Assembly: GCF_020782235.1 (NCBI RefSeq)
Contig: NZ_JAJGNO010000006.1
Coordinates: forward strand, 62,001 to 126,000
Source of the DNA: Sphingobium naphthae
Lineage (GTDB): Bacteria > Pseudomonadota > Alphaproteobacteria > Sphingomonadales > Sphingomonadaceae
Direction: 5' to 3'
Length of the DNA: 64,000 nucleotides
Part shown: positions 15,772-24,700 of the stretch, piece after piece
Layout: each line of letters begins with the position of its first letter
How positions within the stretch are numbered: the stretch's first letter is position 1
The notes under the pieces: generated by a model
Databases searched by the model: none
What the model saw: the letters and a program-made list of their open reading frames with translations, nothing else
Told to the model about the DNA's origin: nothing
Made by a program: the position numbers and the translations under genes

Positions 15772-16467
15772 CTAGAGCAGGCCCTTGGCGCGCAGGCTGA
15801 CATGGCCCTGGGCGGCGATGATGACATGATCATGGACGCTGATCCCCAGCCGCTTGCCCGCGTCGATGATCTGGCGCGTCACCTCTATGTCCTGGCGGCT
15901 GGGTTCGGGCGATCCGCTGGGATGATTGTGGACCAGGATCAGCGCCGCCGATCCCAGGTCCATCGCGCGGCGGATCACCTCGCGCGTGTAGATCGCCGCC
16001 TGGTCGATCGACCCGTCGCCCATATGATCGTCACGGATCAGCATGTTGCGGCTGTTGAGATGCAGCACGCGCACCCGCTCCACGCCCAGATAGGCCATGT
16101 CGGCGCGCAGATAGTCGAGCAGCGCTTGCCAGCTGCCCAGCACCGGCCGCGCCGCCACATCGTTGCGCAGCATCCGCAGCGCGGTCGCCTGCACGATCTT
16201 GATCGCCGCGACGCTGGTGTCACCCATGCCCGGCACGCGCGCGATCGCCGCCCAGTCCGCGCTCATCAGGCCACCAATCCCGCCAAATTCGCGCAGCAGC
16301 AGCTTGGCCAGCGGCTTGGTGTCGCGCCGGGGAATGGCGAGCGCCAGCAGATATTCGATCAGTTCATGGTCGAGCAGCGCGTCGCCGCCATTGTCCGCGA
16401 GCTTCTGGCGCAGGCGCGCGCGATGTCCGGCACCGTCATGCGGGACTTTCGCATCCTGATCGGCCAA
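15772..16467 (-). CDS. radC: RadC family JAMM/MPN domain protein
   Basis: A 231-residue RadC protein. The N-terminal half has a helix-hairpin-helix region (PGMGDTSVAAIK), and the C-terminal half is the JAB1/MPN metalloprotease-like domain with the zinc motif His180-x-His182 and Asp193 in HNHPSGSPEPSRQD. Despite the name, a role in DNA repair is doubtful and no activity is firmly established. The annotated start is TTG at 16467, preceded by a G-rich GGGGGGA; no in-frame ATG lies close enough to preserve the domain's N-terminus. It stands alone, divergent from ydbH with 84 bases between starts. Confidence 0.93.
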   Translation of the reverse strand: MADQDAKVPHDGAGHRARLRQKLADNGGDALLDHELIEYLLALAIPRRDTKPLAKLLLREFGGIGGLMSADWAAIARVPGMGDTSVAAIKIVQATALRMLRNDVAARPVLGSWQALLDYLRADMAYLGVERVRVLHLNSRNMLIRDDHMGDGSIDQAAIYTREVIRRAMDLGSAALILVHNHPSGSPEPSRQDIEVTRQIIDAGKRLGISVHDHVIIAAQGHVSLRAKGLL

Positions 16468-16551
16468 GTTCCCGTCCCCCCAGCAGCGCCGGAGCCGACG
16501 CTATGCGTTGCGGAATCGCGGAGCAAGGATATTTAGGAGAGGCGGGACGTT

Positions 16552-19500
16552 ATGGTCCCGTTACGGACCATGGGTGTCGCAGCTAAGCCGGGGTTGGCCA
16601 TAGGAATGGAAGAAGAGGACGGCGAAGAAGCGGTTCGCCGGGCATGGCTGCGCTGGCTGGGCGTGGGCACCGGGTCGCTCGCCCTGGTGCTGATCGGCCT
16701 GTGGACGCAGCGCGCCCCCATCGCCGAGAATTTCATCAGCCGCGAACTCAACCGGCGCGGCGTCCAGGCCAATTACGACCTGGTCGATGTCGGGCTGCGC
16801 ACGCAGCGGATCGAGAATATCGTGCTGGGCGATCCGGCCCATCCCGACCTGACGGCGCAATGGGTGGAGGTGGACATTGCCTTCGCCGGCCTGACGCCCA
16901 AGGTGGCGGCGGTGCGGGCGAGCGGGGTGCGGCTGCGCGGATCGATGCGCGATGGCGTGCTGCGGCTGGGCGAACTCGACCGGTTCCGCGATCCCAATTC
17001 CACCGCCCCCTTCAGCCTGCCCGACATCAAGGTGGGACTGGCCGATGCGCGGCTGACGCTCGACACCGACGCCGGGCGGGTCGGCATGCAGATCGATGGC
17101 GCGGGCAATCTCCAGTCGGGCTTCCGGGGCCGGCTGGCCGCCGCCATGCCGCGCGCGGCGCTGGCGGGATGCGGCGCGACGCAGGCGCGCGCGATGGTTG
17201 ACGTGGCGATGCAGAACGGCAGGCCGCATCTCAGCGGCCCGATCAGCGCCGATGCGCTGGCCTGCCGCGACGCCGGCGCCGCGCTGGCGAAGCCGGCGGC
17301 GCGGATCGACCTCACGCTGGGCCAGGCGCTCGACCATTGGAGCGGCCATGTCGACCTGTCGGGCGACGCGCTGCGCGGCGGCGGCATGGTGCTGGCGACG
17401 CCGTCGGGCCGGGTCGATTTCGACGGCAGCGCCGCGCGCACCGCGGGGCAGCTGCGCCTCGAAGCGGCGGCGTTGACCGGGCGTGGCGCGCTGCTGAGCA
17501 GGACGATGCTGGCGGGGCAATGGTCGATCGGGCCGGAAACGCGGTTCCAGGGGCAGCTGGACGGCGAGAATTTGCGCCTGTCGGGGCGTGATCCGCTGGC
17601 CGGGCTGCGCAGCGCAGCGGCGGGCACGCCGGTCGCGCCTCTGGCGGTGAAGCTCGCCGATGCGGTCGAACGCGCCGGTGCGGGCAACCGCGTGCGCACC
17701 AGTTTCGCGCTGGTGCAGAAACAGGGGGTCGGCAGCCTGGCGGTGACCGACACCGGGCTCGACGCGCGCAGCGGCGCGCGGATCGGCATCGCGCAGGGCG
17801 GGCAGATGACGCTGGCCTGGCCGGGCAAGGCGGCGGGCGTCGACTGGGCGCTCGATGGCGCGATCACGGCGGAAGGCGGCGGCCTGCCGAAAGCGGCGCT
17901 GCGGCTCGCGCGGCGGCCCGGCGGCGGCTTTGGCGGGCAATTGTTCGTCGATCCCTATGCCGCCGGCGACGCGCGGCTGGCGCTCGATCGCGTGCGCTTC
18001 ACTGCCGATCGCGACGGCGCGACTCGCTTCCAGACCGCGGTGCGGCTGGACGGGCCGCTGCCCGACGGGCGCTTGCGCGGGCTCAGCCTGCCCGTCAGCG
18101 GCCGGGTCGCCGCCAATGGCGCGGTGTCGGTCAATCCCGATTGCGTGCCGCTCTCGCTGGTCGAGGCGCGCTATGGCAGTTTCGCGCTGGGACAGACGCG
18201 CCAGACGCTGTGCCCGGTCGATGGCGCGATGCTCGCCATGGGGCCGTCGGGCCTGCGCGGCGGCGTCGATCTGAAGCAGGTCGACCTCGCCGGGCGCAGC
18301 GGCGACAGCCCGATGCGGCTGACCGCCGACCATGCCCGGCTGCTGCTGGGCAGGACCGGCTTCACGCTCGCCAACCCCGCGCTCACCATCGGGGCGCAGG
18401 ATGCGCCGGTGCGCCTGACCGCCGCCAGCATGGACGGCGCGATGACGAAGGACGGGTTTGCCGGCCGGCTGACCGGGGCGGGTGGGCAGATCGGCACGGT
18501 GCCGCTGATCGTCGAGCAGGGCGCGGGCGACTGGCGTTTCGAGCAAGGGACGCTCAGCCTCAAGGCAGCGATGACGGTGCGCGATTCGCAGGCGCAGGCC
18601 CGCTTCAACCCGCTGGCGGTGCCCGATTTCGCCTTGTCGCTGAAGGACGGGCGGATCGCCGCGACCGGCACGCTGACCGCGCCGCTCAATGGCGCGACGG
18701 TGGCGACCACGGACATCGCGCATGATCTGGGCAGCGGCCGGGGCCATGTCGACCTCGCCGTGCCCGGCCTGACATTCGACCCCAGCCTCCAGCCCGACGA
18801 CGTGACGCCGCTGGCGCTGGGCGTCATCGCCAACGTGCGGGCCAAGGTGACGGGCGAGGGGCGGATCGACTGGACCGGCGCCACGGTGACGAGCAGCGGC
18901 ACCTTCCGCACCGACAATGCCAATCTCGCCGCCGCCTTCGGCCCGGTCGAGGGGCTGAGCGGCGAGATTCGCTTCACCGACCTCATCGGGCTGGTCACCG
19001 CGCCCGGTCAGGAAGTGCGGCTGCGGACGGTCAATCCGGGCGTAGAGGTGCGCGACGGCGTCGTGCGCTACCGGCTGGAGGCCGGGCAGAAGGTGCGGAT
19101 CGAAGGGGGCGGCTGGCCCTTTTCCGGCGGGCAGCTGGTGCTGTTGCCCACCACCATGGATTTCAGCGCCGATGTCGACCGCTATCTGACCTTTCGCGTG
19201 ATCGGGCTGGACGCCGGCTCCTTCATCCAGGCGATGGAGCTGGACAATGTGTCGGCGACCGGCACGTTCGACGGCATCATGCCGCTGATCTTCAATTCCA
19301 AGGGCGGGCGCGTCGCGGGCGGCGTGCTGGTGGCGCGGCAGGCGGGGATGGAGCCGCTGCTGATGCCCGAAGGCGTGCTGCCGACCATCCCGTGCGATCC
19401 GACGCGGATCGGCGGCACGCTCTCCTATGTCGGGCCGGTGTCGAACGAGGATATCGGCGTCATGGGCAAGGTTGCCTTCGATGCGCTCAAGAATCTGCAA

Positions 19501-19830
19501 TATAAATGTCTGACAATCCTGATGGACGGCGCGCTGGATGGCGAGATGGTGACCAACGTCGTGTTCAACGGCGTGAACCGCGATCGGCTGGGCGCGGTGC
19601 CCGCAGGGCTGGCGCGCAATTTCACTGGCTTGCCCTTCATCTTCAACGTCAAGATCGCCGCGCCCTTCCGCGGATTGCTGGGCACCGCCCAGTCCTTCAT
19701 CGACCCGTCCGCGCTGGTGCAGGGTGAGATCGCGAAGGAAGCGCAGGAAAAGATGCGCGCGCAGGAACAGCAGGGCCTTGCGGTTCAGCCTCTGGAAAGC
19801 GACAAGATGGCAAATGGGGAGCCGAAATGA
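16552..19830 (+). CDS. ydbH: YdbH family inter-membrane lipid transport bridge protein (AsmA-like)
   Basis: A 1092-residue protein with one N-terminal transmembrane helix (about residues 40-60), after which the remainder is repetitive beta-rich periplasmic sequence, as in the AsmA-like repeating beta-groove proteins YhdP, TamB and YdbH. The C-terminal region (about 790-1040, including DVDRYLTFRVIGLDAGSFIQ and TGTFDGIMPLIFNSKGG) matches the conserved YdbH domain. Such proteins span the periplasm as a hydrophobic groove that moves phospholipids to the outer membrane. The ATG at 16552 is chosen because AGGAGAGG lies nine bases upstream; a start at 16606 would also keep the membrane helix. Its stop overlaps ynbE, and ynbE and ydbL complete the operon. 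Confidence 0.92.
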   Translation: MVPLRTMGVAAKPGLAIGMEEEDGEEAVRRAWLRWLGVGTGSLALVLIGLWTQRAPIAENFISRELNRRGVQANYDLVDVGLRTQRIENIVLGDPAHPDLTAQWVEVDIAFAGLTPKVAAVRASGVRLRGSMRDGVLRLGELDRFRDPNSTAPFSLPDIKVGLADARLTLDTDAGRVGMQIDGAGNLQSGFRGRLAAAMPRAALAGCGATQARAMVDVAMQNGRPHLSGPISADALACRDAGAALAKPAARIDLTLGQALDHWSGHVDLSGDALRGGGMVLATPSGRVDFDGSAARTAGQLRLEAAALTGRGALLSRTMLAGQWSIGPETRFQGQLDGENLRLSGRDPLAGLRSAAAGTPVAPLAVKLADAVERAGAGNRVRTSFALVQKQGVGSLAVTDTGLDARSGARIGIAQGGQMTLAWPGKAAGVDWALDGAITAEGGGLPKAALRLARRPGGGFGGQLFVDPYAAGDARLALDRVRFTADRDGATRFQTAVRLDGPLPDGRLRGLSLPVSGRVAANGAVSVNPDCVPLSLVEARYGSFALGQTRQTLCPVDGAMLAMGPSGLRGGVDLKQVDLAGRSGDSPMRLTADHARLLLGRTGFTLANPALTIGAQDAPVRLTAASMDGAMTKDGFAGRLTGAGGQIGTVPLIVEQGAGDWRFEQGTLSLKAAMTVRDSQAQARFNPLAVPDFALSLKDGRIAATGTLTAPLNGATVATTDIAHDLGSGRGHVDLAVPGLTFDPSLQPDDVTPLALGVIANVRAKVTGEGRIDWTGATVTSSGTFRTDNANLAAAFGPVEGLSGEIRFTDLIGLVTAPGQEVRLRTVNPGVEVRDGVVRYRLEAGQKVRIEGGGWPFSGGQLVLLPTTMDFSADVDRYLTFRVIGLDAGSFIQAMELDNVSATGTFDGIMPLIFNSKGGRVAGGVLVARQAGMEPLLMPEGVLPTIPCDPTRIGGTLSYVGPVSNEDIGVMGKVAFDALKNLQYKCLTILMDGALDGEMVTNVVFNGVNRDRLGAVPAGLARNFTGLPFIFNVKIAAPFRGLLGTAQSFIDPSALVQGEIAKEAQEKMRAQEQQGLAVQPLESDKMANGEPK

Positions 19831-20015
19831 AGAGAATGACGATCATGACGGCCGGTCTCGCCGGTCTCGCGCTGGGGGGATGCATTCAGGTGAAGTCCCC
19901 GGACAAGCCGATCGAGATCAACCTGAACGTCAAGGTGCAGCAGGAAGTGGTTGTGAAACTGCAGCGCGACGCGCAGGATCTTATCCAGAATAACCCGGAG
20001 TTGTTCCCGCAATGA
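19827..20015 (+). CDS. ynbE: YnbE family outer-membrane lipoprotein
   Basis: A 62-residue lipoprotein. A signal peptide ends in the lipobox LALGGC with the acylated cysteine at residue 19. The mature 44 residues (IQVKSPDKPIEINLNVKVQQ, then EVVVKLQRDAQDLIQNNPELF) are the YnbE signature. In enterobacteria YnbE multimerises by beta-strand stacking on the C-terminus of YdbH and completes the bridge to the outer membrane. The ATG overlaps the ydbH stop (ATGA), and its own stop overlaps ydbL, so expression of the three proteins is tightly coupled. Confidence 0.95.
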   Translation: MKRMTIMTAGLAGLALGGCIQVKSPDKPIEINLNVKVQQEVVVKLQRDAQDLIQNNPELFPQ

Positions 20016-20416
20016 TAGGCAAGATGGCAAAATCCCGCTGGTTGGCCGCCGCCATGCTGGCGCTGGCGGGCGGTATGGGCATGAGCGGCGCGGCCATGGC
20101 GCAGTCGGCCGATCTGGCCGCCGCCCTTTCTTCGGGCGCGGTGGGCGAGCAGGCCGACGGATATATGGGCGTCGTCACGTCGGTCAGCGCCCCGGTCCGC
20201 AAGGAAGTCGAATCGATCAACATCAAGCGGCGCCAGGCCTATACCGACCTTGCCGGCAAGCGCGGGGTGACGGTGCAGGATGCGGCCGCGGCCACGGCCT
20301 GCCAGACGCTGACGCGGCTGAAGGCGGGACAGGCCTATCGCATCGGCGGCGGCGCCTGGCAGAAGAAGGGGTCGAGCGCGATCGCCCTGCCAGCCTATTG
20401 CGCGTCGGGCGGGTGA
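20012..20416 (+). CDS. ydbL: YdbL family (DUF1318) periplasmic protein
   Basis: A 134-residue protein with a signal peptide ending near AAMAQS (about residue 31) and a DUF1318 domain. The conserved block GYMGVVTSVSAPVRKEVESI leads into NIKRRQAYTDLAGKRGVTVQ, the strongest family feature. In E. coli YdbL is reported to modulate the YdbH-YnbE interaction and prevent runaway YnbE multimerisation. The first ATG overlaps the ynbE stop; an internal ATG four codons later (MAKSRW) also gives a normal signal peptide. It closes the operon; no strong terminator is visible downstream. Confidence 0.93.
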   Translation: MIGKMAKSRWLAAAMLALAGGMGMSGAAMAQSADLAAALSSGAVGEQADGYMGVVTSVSAPVRKEVESINIKRRQAYTDLAGKRGVTVQDAAAATACQTLTRLKAGQAYRIGGGAWQKKGSSAIALPAYCASGG

Positions 20417-20579
20417 GAATTTCGCGGTAGCGGACTTTCGCGGCGGCTTCGTATCGGCGCGATATTCTCTGCCGCAACCATGGTTGACTATCCGCAATCC
20501 CCTTTCTAAACGGGCCGCGCCTTGACGGGTGCAGCCGCAAGCGCCATGCCGCCGCGACACATGGTCGCGGAGGAGTGGC

Positions 20580-20903
20580 ATGGCAGCGGATACACCCGGA
20601 CAGGACCCGGCAGGGGAGGACGCGCGGATCGCTTCACTCGAGGAGCGGATCGCCCGGGCCGAACATGCCGAAAAGGTCAGGCAGGGGGCCACGGAGCAGC
20701 AGGCGGACGATGGATCGCGCCTGGGCAACAGGGTTCTTGCTGAACTGATCGGCGGTCTTGTCGGCGGTGCGTTGATCGGCTGGGTTCTCGACCGGCTGTT
20801 CGACACATCCCCATGGCTTCTGCTCGTCTTCCTCGGTCTCGGGATCGTGGCGGCGTTCAGGAACATCATCAGATTGACGACGACGAAGCGTCCCGACCAA
20901 TAG
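20580..20903 (+). CDS. atpI: ATP synthase accessory protein AtpI/AtpZ
   Basis: A 107-residue protein heading the F0 operon. Residues 1-45 are hydrophilic and coiled-coil-like (ASLEERIARAEHAEKVRQ); two transmembrane helices follow at about 53-71 and 77-93, with the family's GGLVGGALIGWVLDRLFDTSP motif. AtpI assists assembly of the c-ring or Mg/Ca movement and is not part of the mature enzyme. GGAGGAG four bases before ATG 20580 supports this start over longer frames. The atpB gene follows after 47 bases. Confidence 0.9.
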   Translation: MAADTPGQDPAGEDARIASLEERIARAEHAEKVRQGATEQQADDGSRLGNRVLAELIGGLVGGALIGWVLDRLFDTSPWLLLVFLGLGIVAAFRNIIRLTTTKRPDQ

Positions 20904-20950
20904 GGACGCTTTTGTCATAGTCCGAAGACTTAGGCGTTACAGGGGTCAAC

Positions 20951-21736
20951 GTGGCAGAATCCGGCAAAATCGATCCGATGCATCAATTCGCTATCGAACC
21001 CTTGTTCGGTACGGATCATCTGTCGATCGGCGGCTTCAACATCGCCTTCACCAACAGCGCGCTCTACATGGTGCTCGCGGCCGTGGTGCTGTGGATCTTC
21101 GTGATCGGCGGCATGAAGCGCGAACTGGTGCCCGGCCGCTGGCAGATGGCGGTCGAATATATGACCGGCTTCATCAAGAACCTGCTGGTCGCCAATATCG
21201 GCGACAAGGGCCGCAAATATATTCCCTACGTCTTCTCGCTCTTCATGTTCATCCTGCTGGCGAACCTGCTGGGTCTGCTGCCGCTCGGCCTGTTCGGGCT
21301 GCACCCCTTCACCTTCACCAGCCACTTCACCGCCACCGGCGTGCTGGCGATCATGAGCTTCTCGATCGTGCTGATCGTCGGCTTCGCCAAGCATGGCCTG
21401 CATTTCTTCTCGCTGTTCGTGCCGCACGGCACCCCGGCGCTGATGGTGGTGCCGCTCTTCTTCATCGAACTCGTGTCCTTCATGGTGCGTCCGTTCAGCC
21501 TGGGCCTGCGACTGTTCGTCGCGATGACCGCCGGCCACGTGCTGCTGAAGGTGCTTGCGGGCTTCGTCATCAACAGCGCGAACGCATCGCCGCTGCTGGG
21601 CCTGACCGTGGGTTCGGCCAGCTTCATCCTGATGATCGGCATCAGCGCACTGGAAGTGCTGGTCGCGGTGATCCAGGCCTATGTGTTCGCGCTGCTGACC
21701 TCGGTCTATCTCAACGATGCCGAGAACCTGCACTGA
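20951..21736 (+). CDS. atpB: F0F1 ATP synthase subunit a
   Basis: A 261-residue polytopic membrane protein, the stator half of the proton channel. The essential arginine is visible as Arg187 in SLGLRLFVAM, and the C-terminal helix contains EVLVAVIQAYVFALLTSVYL, the second conserved channel segment. It starts with GTG; the N-terminus IDPMHQFAIEPLFG is the alphaproteobacterial form. It lies between atpI and atpE in an F0-only operon; genes for F1 are not in the window, as usual for alphaproteobacteria, where the F0 and F1 operons are separate. Confidence 0.97.
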   Translation: MAESGKIDPMHQFAIEPLFGTDHLSIGGFNIAFTNSALYMVLAAVVLWIFVIGGMKRELVPGRWQMAVEYMTGFIKNLLVANIGDKGRKYIPYVFSLFMFILLANLLGLLPLGLFGLHPFTFTSHFTATGVLAIMSFSIVLIVGFAKHGLHFFSLFVPHGTPALMVVPLFFIELVSFMVRPFSLGLRLFVAMTAGHVLLKVLAGFVINSANASPLLGLTVGSASFILMIGISALEVLVAVIQAYVFALLTSVYLNDAENLH

Positions 21737-21789
21737 GTTTCGCCAATTTCTTCAACATTATCTGACTGTTTAACAAGGGAGTTTACGAC

Positions 21790-22017
21790 ATGGACGCAGA
21801 AGCCGCAAAGCTGCTCGGTGCTGGCCTGGCCGCGATCGGTGCGGGCATCGCTGCCCTGGGTGTGGGCAACGTCTTCAGCGCGTTCCTGGAAGGCGCGCTG
21901 CGCAACCCGGGCGCCGCTGACGGCCAGCAGGGCCGCCTGTTCATCGGTTTCGCCGCGGCGGAACTTCTGGGCCTGCTGGCGTTCGTTATCGCCATGATCC
22001 TGGTGTTCGTGGCCTGA
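21790..22017 (+). CDS. atpE: F0F1 ATP synthase subunit c
   Basis: A 75-residue proteolipid with two transmembrane helices joined by the polar loop RNPGAADGQQGR. The first helix carries the glycine-rich GAGIAALGVG packing motif, and the proton-binding carboxylate is Glu58 in AAAELLGLLAF. It forms the rotating c-ring. AGGGAG lies ahead of the ATG. Located 53 bases after atpB. Confidence 0.97.
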   Translation: MDAEAAKLLGAGLAAIGAGIAALGVGNVFSAFLEGALRNPGAADGQQGRLFIGFAAAELLGLLAFVIAMILVFVA

Positions 22018-22106
22018 CACGCATTTGAAGCGGGCGGGGCGGCCTTCGCGCCGCGCTCGCCCGCTTCCCTGACATTGACCGCCCTCTGACCGGACGGACC
22101 CGTAAA

Positions 22107-22601
22107 ATGCCTCAAATCGCGCAAATCGCCGAAACCTACTCCAGCCAGATCTTCTGGCTGCTGCTGACCTTCGGCTTCGTCTTCTTCGTCATCGGCCTTG
22201 GCATGGTGCCCAAGGTGCAGGGCACGGCGGACGCGCGCGATGCGAAGATCAGCGGAGATCTGGACGCGGCGAAGGCGGCCTTCGCCCGCGCCGACGAGGC
22301 GGAAGCCGATTATCGCGACCGCGATGCCGAAAGCCGCACCGCCGCGCAGGCGGTGATGGCCAAGGCGAAGGCGGAAGCGGCCAAGGCGTCCGAAGCCCGG
22401 CTCGCTGCGGCCGACGCCGACGTCGCCGCTCGCATCGCCGCGGCCGAAGCGCGCATCCAGGCCGCCAGCAGCGCGGCCATGGCAGAAATCGAAACCGTCG
22501 CCGCCGACGCGGCGCGCGACATGGTGGCGCGCATTTCCGGCGTGAACGCGACGGACGAGGCGGCCCGCAACGCAGTAAAGGCGGCACTGGCCCATGGCTG
22601 A
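22107..22601 (+). CDS. F0F1 ATP synthase subunit b' (second stator b subunit)
   Basis: A 164-residue stator subunit with a single N-terminal transmembrane helix (about residues 12-33, SSQIFWLLLTFGFVFFVIGL) and a long alanine/glutamate-rich coiled coil. The short N-terminus and position before the second b-type gene identify the b' (AtpF') form. With subunit b it forms the heterodimeric peripheral stalk typical of alphaproteobacteria and photosynthetic bacteria. Its last eight bases overlap the start of atpF. Confidence 0.92.
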   Translation: MPQIAQIAETYSSQIFWLLLTFGFVFFVIGLGMVPKVQGTADARDAKISGDLDAAKAAFARADEAEADYRDRDAESRTAAQAVMAKAKAEAAKASEARLAAADADVAARIAAAEARIQAASSAAMAEIETVAADAARDMVARISGVNATDEAARNAVKAALAHG

Positions 22602-23208
22602 GGCAGCAGCACAGCATAATGAAGCGACCGCGCCCTCGCTGGGCGAGGCGATCCATGCCGAAGGGCTGGAGCCGGTCGGCACCGTCGCGCATGAAGGCGT
22701 GGCGCCCCATACCGATCCCAAGGCGGTCGGCATGGACGCCACCGCCTGGGTCAGCCTGGCGATGGCGGTGTTCATCGTCATCCTGCTGGTCAAGAAGGTG
22801 CCCGGCCTGATCGGCGGCGCGCTGGATGGCCGGATCGCCCAGATCAAGGAACAGCTGGCCGAGGCATCGCGCCTGCGCGCCGAAGCCGAAGCGCTGAAGG
22901 GCGAATATGAGGCGAAGCTGGCCGCCGCGGCTGGCGAGGCCGAGGCGATGCGCAAGGCCGCCGAGCATGAGGCCGAAGGGCTGATCGCCGATGCCAAGGC
23001 CAATGCCGAGGATCTGGTCGCTCGTCGCCAGAAGATGGCGGAAGACAAGATCGGCGCCGCCGAACGCGCCGCCATCGCCGGCATCCGCGCCAAGGCCGTC
23101 AATGCGGCGACCAGCGCGGCCGCCACGCTGATCGCGCAGGGCCATGACGCGCAGGCGGACAAGGCGCTGGTCGACAATGCCATCGGGAAGCTCGGCGCGA
23201 TCAACTGA
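22594..23208 (+). CDS. atpF: F0F1 ATP synthase subunit b
   Basis: A 204-residue stator subunit. An unusually long hydrophilic N-terminal extension (about residues 1-48, rich in His, Ala and Glu) precedes the single membrane helix (WVSLAMAVFIVILLVKKVPG) and the coiled-coil stalk that binds F1. The overlap with b' and the downstream terminator show that it is the last gene of the operon. The extension is common in sphingomonad AtpF, but its role is not established. Confidence 0.94.
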   Translation: MAEAAAQHNEATAPSLGEAIHAEGLEPVGTVAHEGVAPHTDPKAVGMDATAWVSLAMAVFIVILLVKKVPGLIGGALDGRIAQIKEQLAEASRLRAEAEALKGEYEAKLAAAAGEAEAMRKAAEHEAEGLIADAKANAEDLVARRQKMAEDKIGAAERAAIAGIRAKAVNAATSAAATLIAQGHDAQADKALVDNAIGKLGAIN

Positions 23209-23228
23209 TCGAACCGGACGGACGGCAG

Positions 23229-23266
23229 AAAAAGGGGCTGGTGCGGACGACGCGCCGGCCCTTTTT
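23229..23266 (+). terminator. Terminator of the F0 ATP synthase operon
   Basis: AAAAAGGGGCTGG (from 23229) pairs imperfectly with CCGGCCCTTTTT (ending at 23266) around a GC-rich loop, ending in a run of five T residues. It lies 20 bases after the atpF stop. Confidence 0.85.
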
Positions 23267-23400
23267 CGTGGCGCCGGCCGCGCTGATGGCGGGGGCGCCC
23301 AGCGCAGCTTCACCGCCCCCAAGCAAATCCTTCGCTTGCGCCCCGCGCCGCGCTGCCTATCTCTGACCCCCTGATCCGAATCGCAGTTTGAAGGCCCTGT

Positions 23401-24363
23401 ATGACCGCCACCCACAGCACCCGCATGTTGATCCTCGGTTCCGGCCCCGCCGGCCTGTCCGCCGCCATCTATGGCGCGCGCGCCGGCCTCGCGCCGATCG
23501 TCGTGCAGGGGATGCAGCCGGGCGGGCAGCTGACCATCACCACCGATGTCGAAAATTATCCCGGCTTTCGCGACGTCATCCAGGGCCCCTGGCTGATGGA
23601 GCAGATGCAGGCCCAAGCCGAGCATGTCGGCGCGCAGATGATGTATGACCAGATTGTCGACGTCGACCTGTCCGAGCGGCCCTTCCGCCTGCGCGGCGAC
23701 AGCGGCACCCTCTATGTCGCGGATACGCTGGTCATCTGCACCGGGGCGCAGGCCAAGTGGCTGGGCGTCGAGGGCGAGGAGCATCTGCAGGGCAAGGGCG
23801 TGTCGGCCTGCGCCACGTGCGATGGCTTCTTCTATCGCGGCAAGAAGGTGGTGGTGATCGGCGGCGGCAACACCGCGGTCGAGGAAGCGCTCTACCTCAC
23901 CAACCACAGCCATGACGTGACGCTGATCCACCGCCGGGATTCGCTGCGCGCGGAAAAGATCCTGCAGGAACGGCTGAAGGCGCATCCCAACATCAAGATC
24001 CTGTGGAACAAGGCGGTCGAGCGGTTCGTCGGCGGCGGCGCGCCCGAAGGGCTGGTGGGCGTAGACCTCGTCGACACGGTCACGGGCGAGAAGAGCCATG
24101 AGCCGACCGACGGCGGCTTCGTCGCCATCGGCCATCATCCCGCGACCGAGCTGTTCACCGACAAGCTGCCGCTCGACGAAGGCTATATCCTGGTGGAAAA
24201 GGGCACGACCCGCACCGCCATTCCCGGCGTCTTCGCGGCGGGCGACGTCACCGACAAAATCTATCGCCAGGCGGTGACGGCGGCGGGCATGGGCTGCATG
24301 GCCGCGCTCGATGTCGAGAAGTTCCTGGCCGAACAGGATTTCGAGGAACTAGTGGAGGCGTAA
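23401..24363 (+). CDS. trxB: Thioredoxin-disulfide reductase
   Basis: A 320-residue low-molecular-weight thioredoxin reductase. The FAD-binding GSGPAGLSAAIYGARAGL is at the N-terminus, the redox pair is Cys137-Ala-Thr-Cys140 (CATCDGFF), the NADPH-binding GGGNTAVEEAL lies near 155, and the second FAD site is VFAAGDVTDKIYRQAVTAAG. It keeps thioredoxin reduced and may supply electrons to the peroxiredoxin-type enzymes. It begins 134 bases after the F0 operon terminator, so it has its own promoter, and converges with the acyl carrier protein gene. Confidence 0.97.
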   Translation: MTATHSTRMLILGSGPAGLSAAIYGARAGLAPIVVQGMQPGGQLTITTDVENYPGFRDVIQGPWLMEQMQAQAEHVGAQMMYDQIVDVDLSERPFRLRGDSGTLYVADTLVICTGAQAKWLGVEGEEHLQGKGVSACATCDGFFYRGKKVVVIGGGNTAVEEALYLTNHSHDVTLIHRRDSLRAEKILQERLKAHPNIKILWNKAVERFVGGGAPEGLVGVDLVDTVTGEKSHEPTDGGFVAIGHHPATELFTDKLPLDEGYILVEKGTTRTAIPGVFAAGDVTDKIYRQAVTAAGMGCMAALDVEKFLAEQDFEELVEA

Positions 24364-24384
24364 GGCCTGCCCTGGGGGCGAGGG

Positions 24385-24672
24385 TCAGCCGACCTTCGCC
24401 GCCGCAAAGGCGACCAGCGAGCCGAAGCTTTCGAACGTGTCGCCGTCAATATCCTCATCCTCGATGAGGATGCCGAAGCGATCCTCCATCTCGGTCAGCA
24501 GGCCCGCGACCGCCATCGAATCCAGCTCCGGCAGCGCCCCGAACAGCGGGGTGTCGGCGTCGAACCCATCGACCCGCTCCTGCGAGAGGCCGAGCGCGTC
24601 GCGCAGCAGCGCCCGCATCTGGGTTTCGACATCGATGGACTGGCCTGTCGGCTGAGGATTGTGCGCCCGCAT
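24385..24672 (-). CDS. Acyl carrier protein, XrtA locus-associated
   Basis: A 95-residue acyl carrier protein. The phosphopantetheine serine is Ser52 in the ELDSMAVAGLL motif, with the flanking acidic helix (MEDRFGILIEDEDIDGDTFE) used to dock partner enzymes. It is not the fatty-acid AcpP; it belongs with the AMP ligase and PLP decarboxylase encoded nearby, a trio recurrent at exosortase A loci. It may carry an acyl or aminoacyl group made by the ligase. A start at an internal ATG (residue 19) is possible. It is transcribed leftwards, with the GNAT gene upstream on the same strand. Confidence 0.88.
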   Translation of the reverse strand: MRAHNPQPTGQSIDVETQMRALLRDALGLSQERVDGFDADTPLFGALPELDSMAVAGLLTEMEDRFGILIEDEDIDGDTFESFGSLVAFAAAKVG

Positions 24673-24700
24673 GATGCGCGCCTAACTAATGCCTCGCTTA

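Noticed and set aside
16561..19500. A 979-codon minus-strand frame opposite ydbH
   Set aside because: The plus strand has a strong ribosome site, a membrane helix and conserved YdbH motifs; the antisense translation is low-complexity.
22249..24138. A 629-codon minus-strand frame across atpF and trxB
   Set aside because: It spans the ATP synthase terminator and opposes highly conserved genes.
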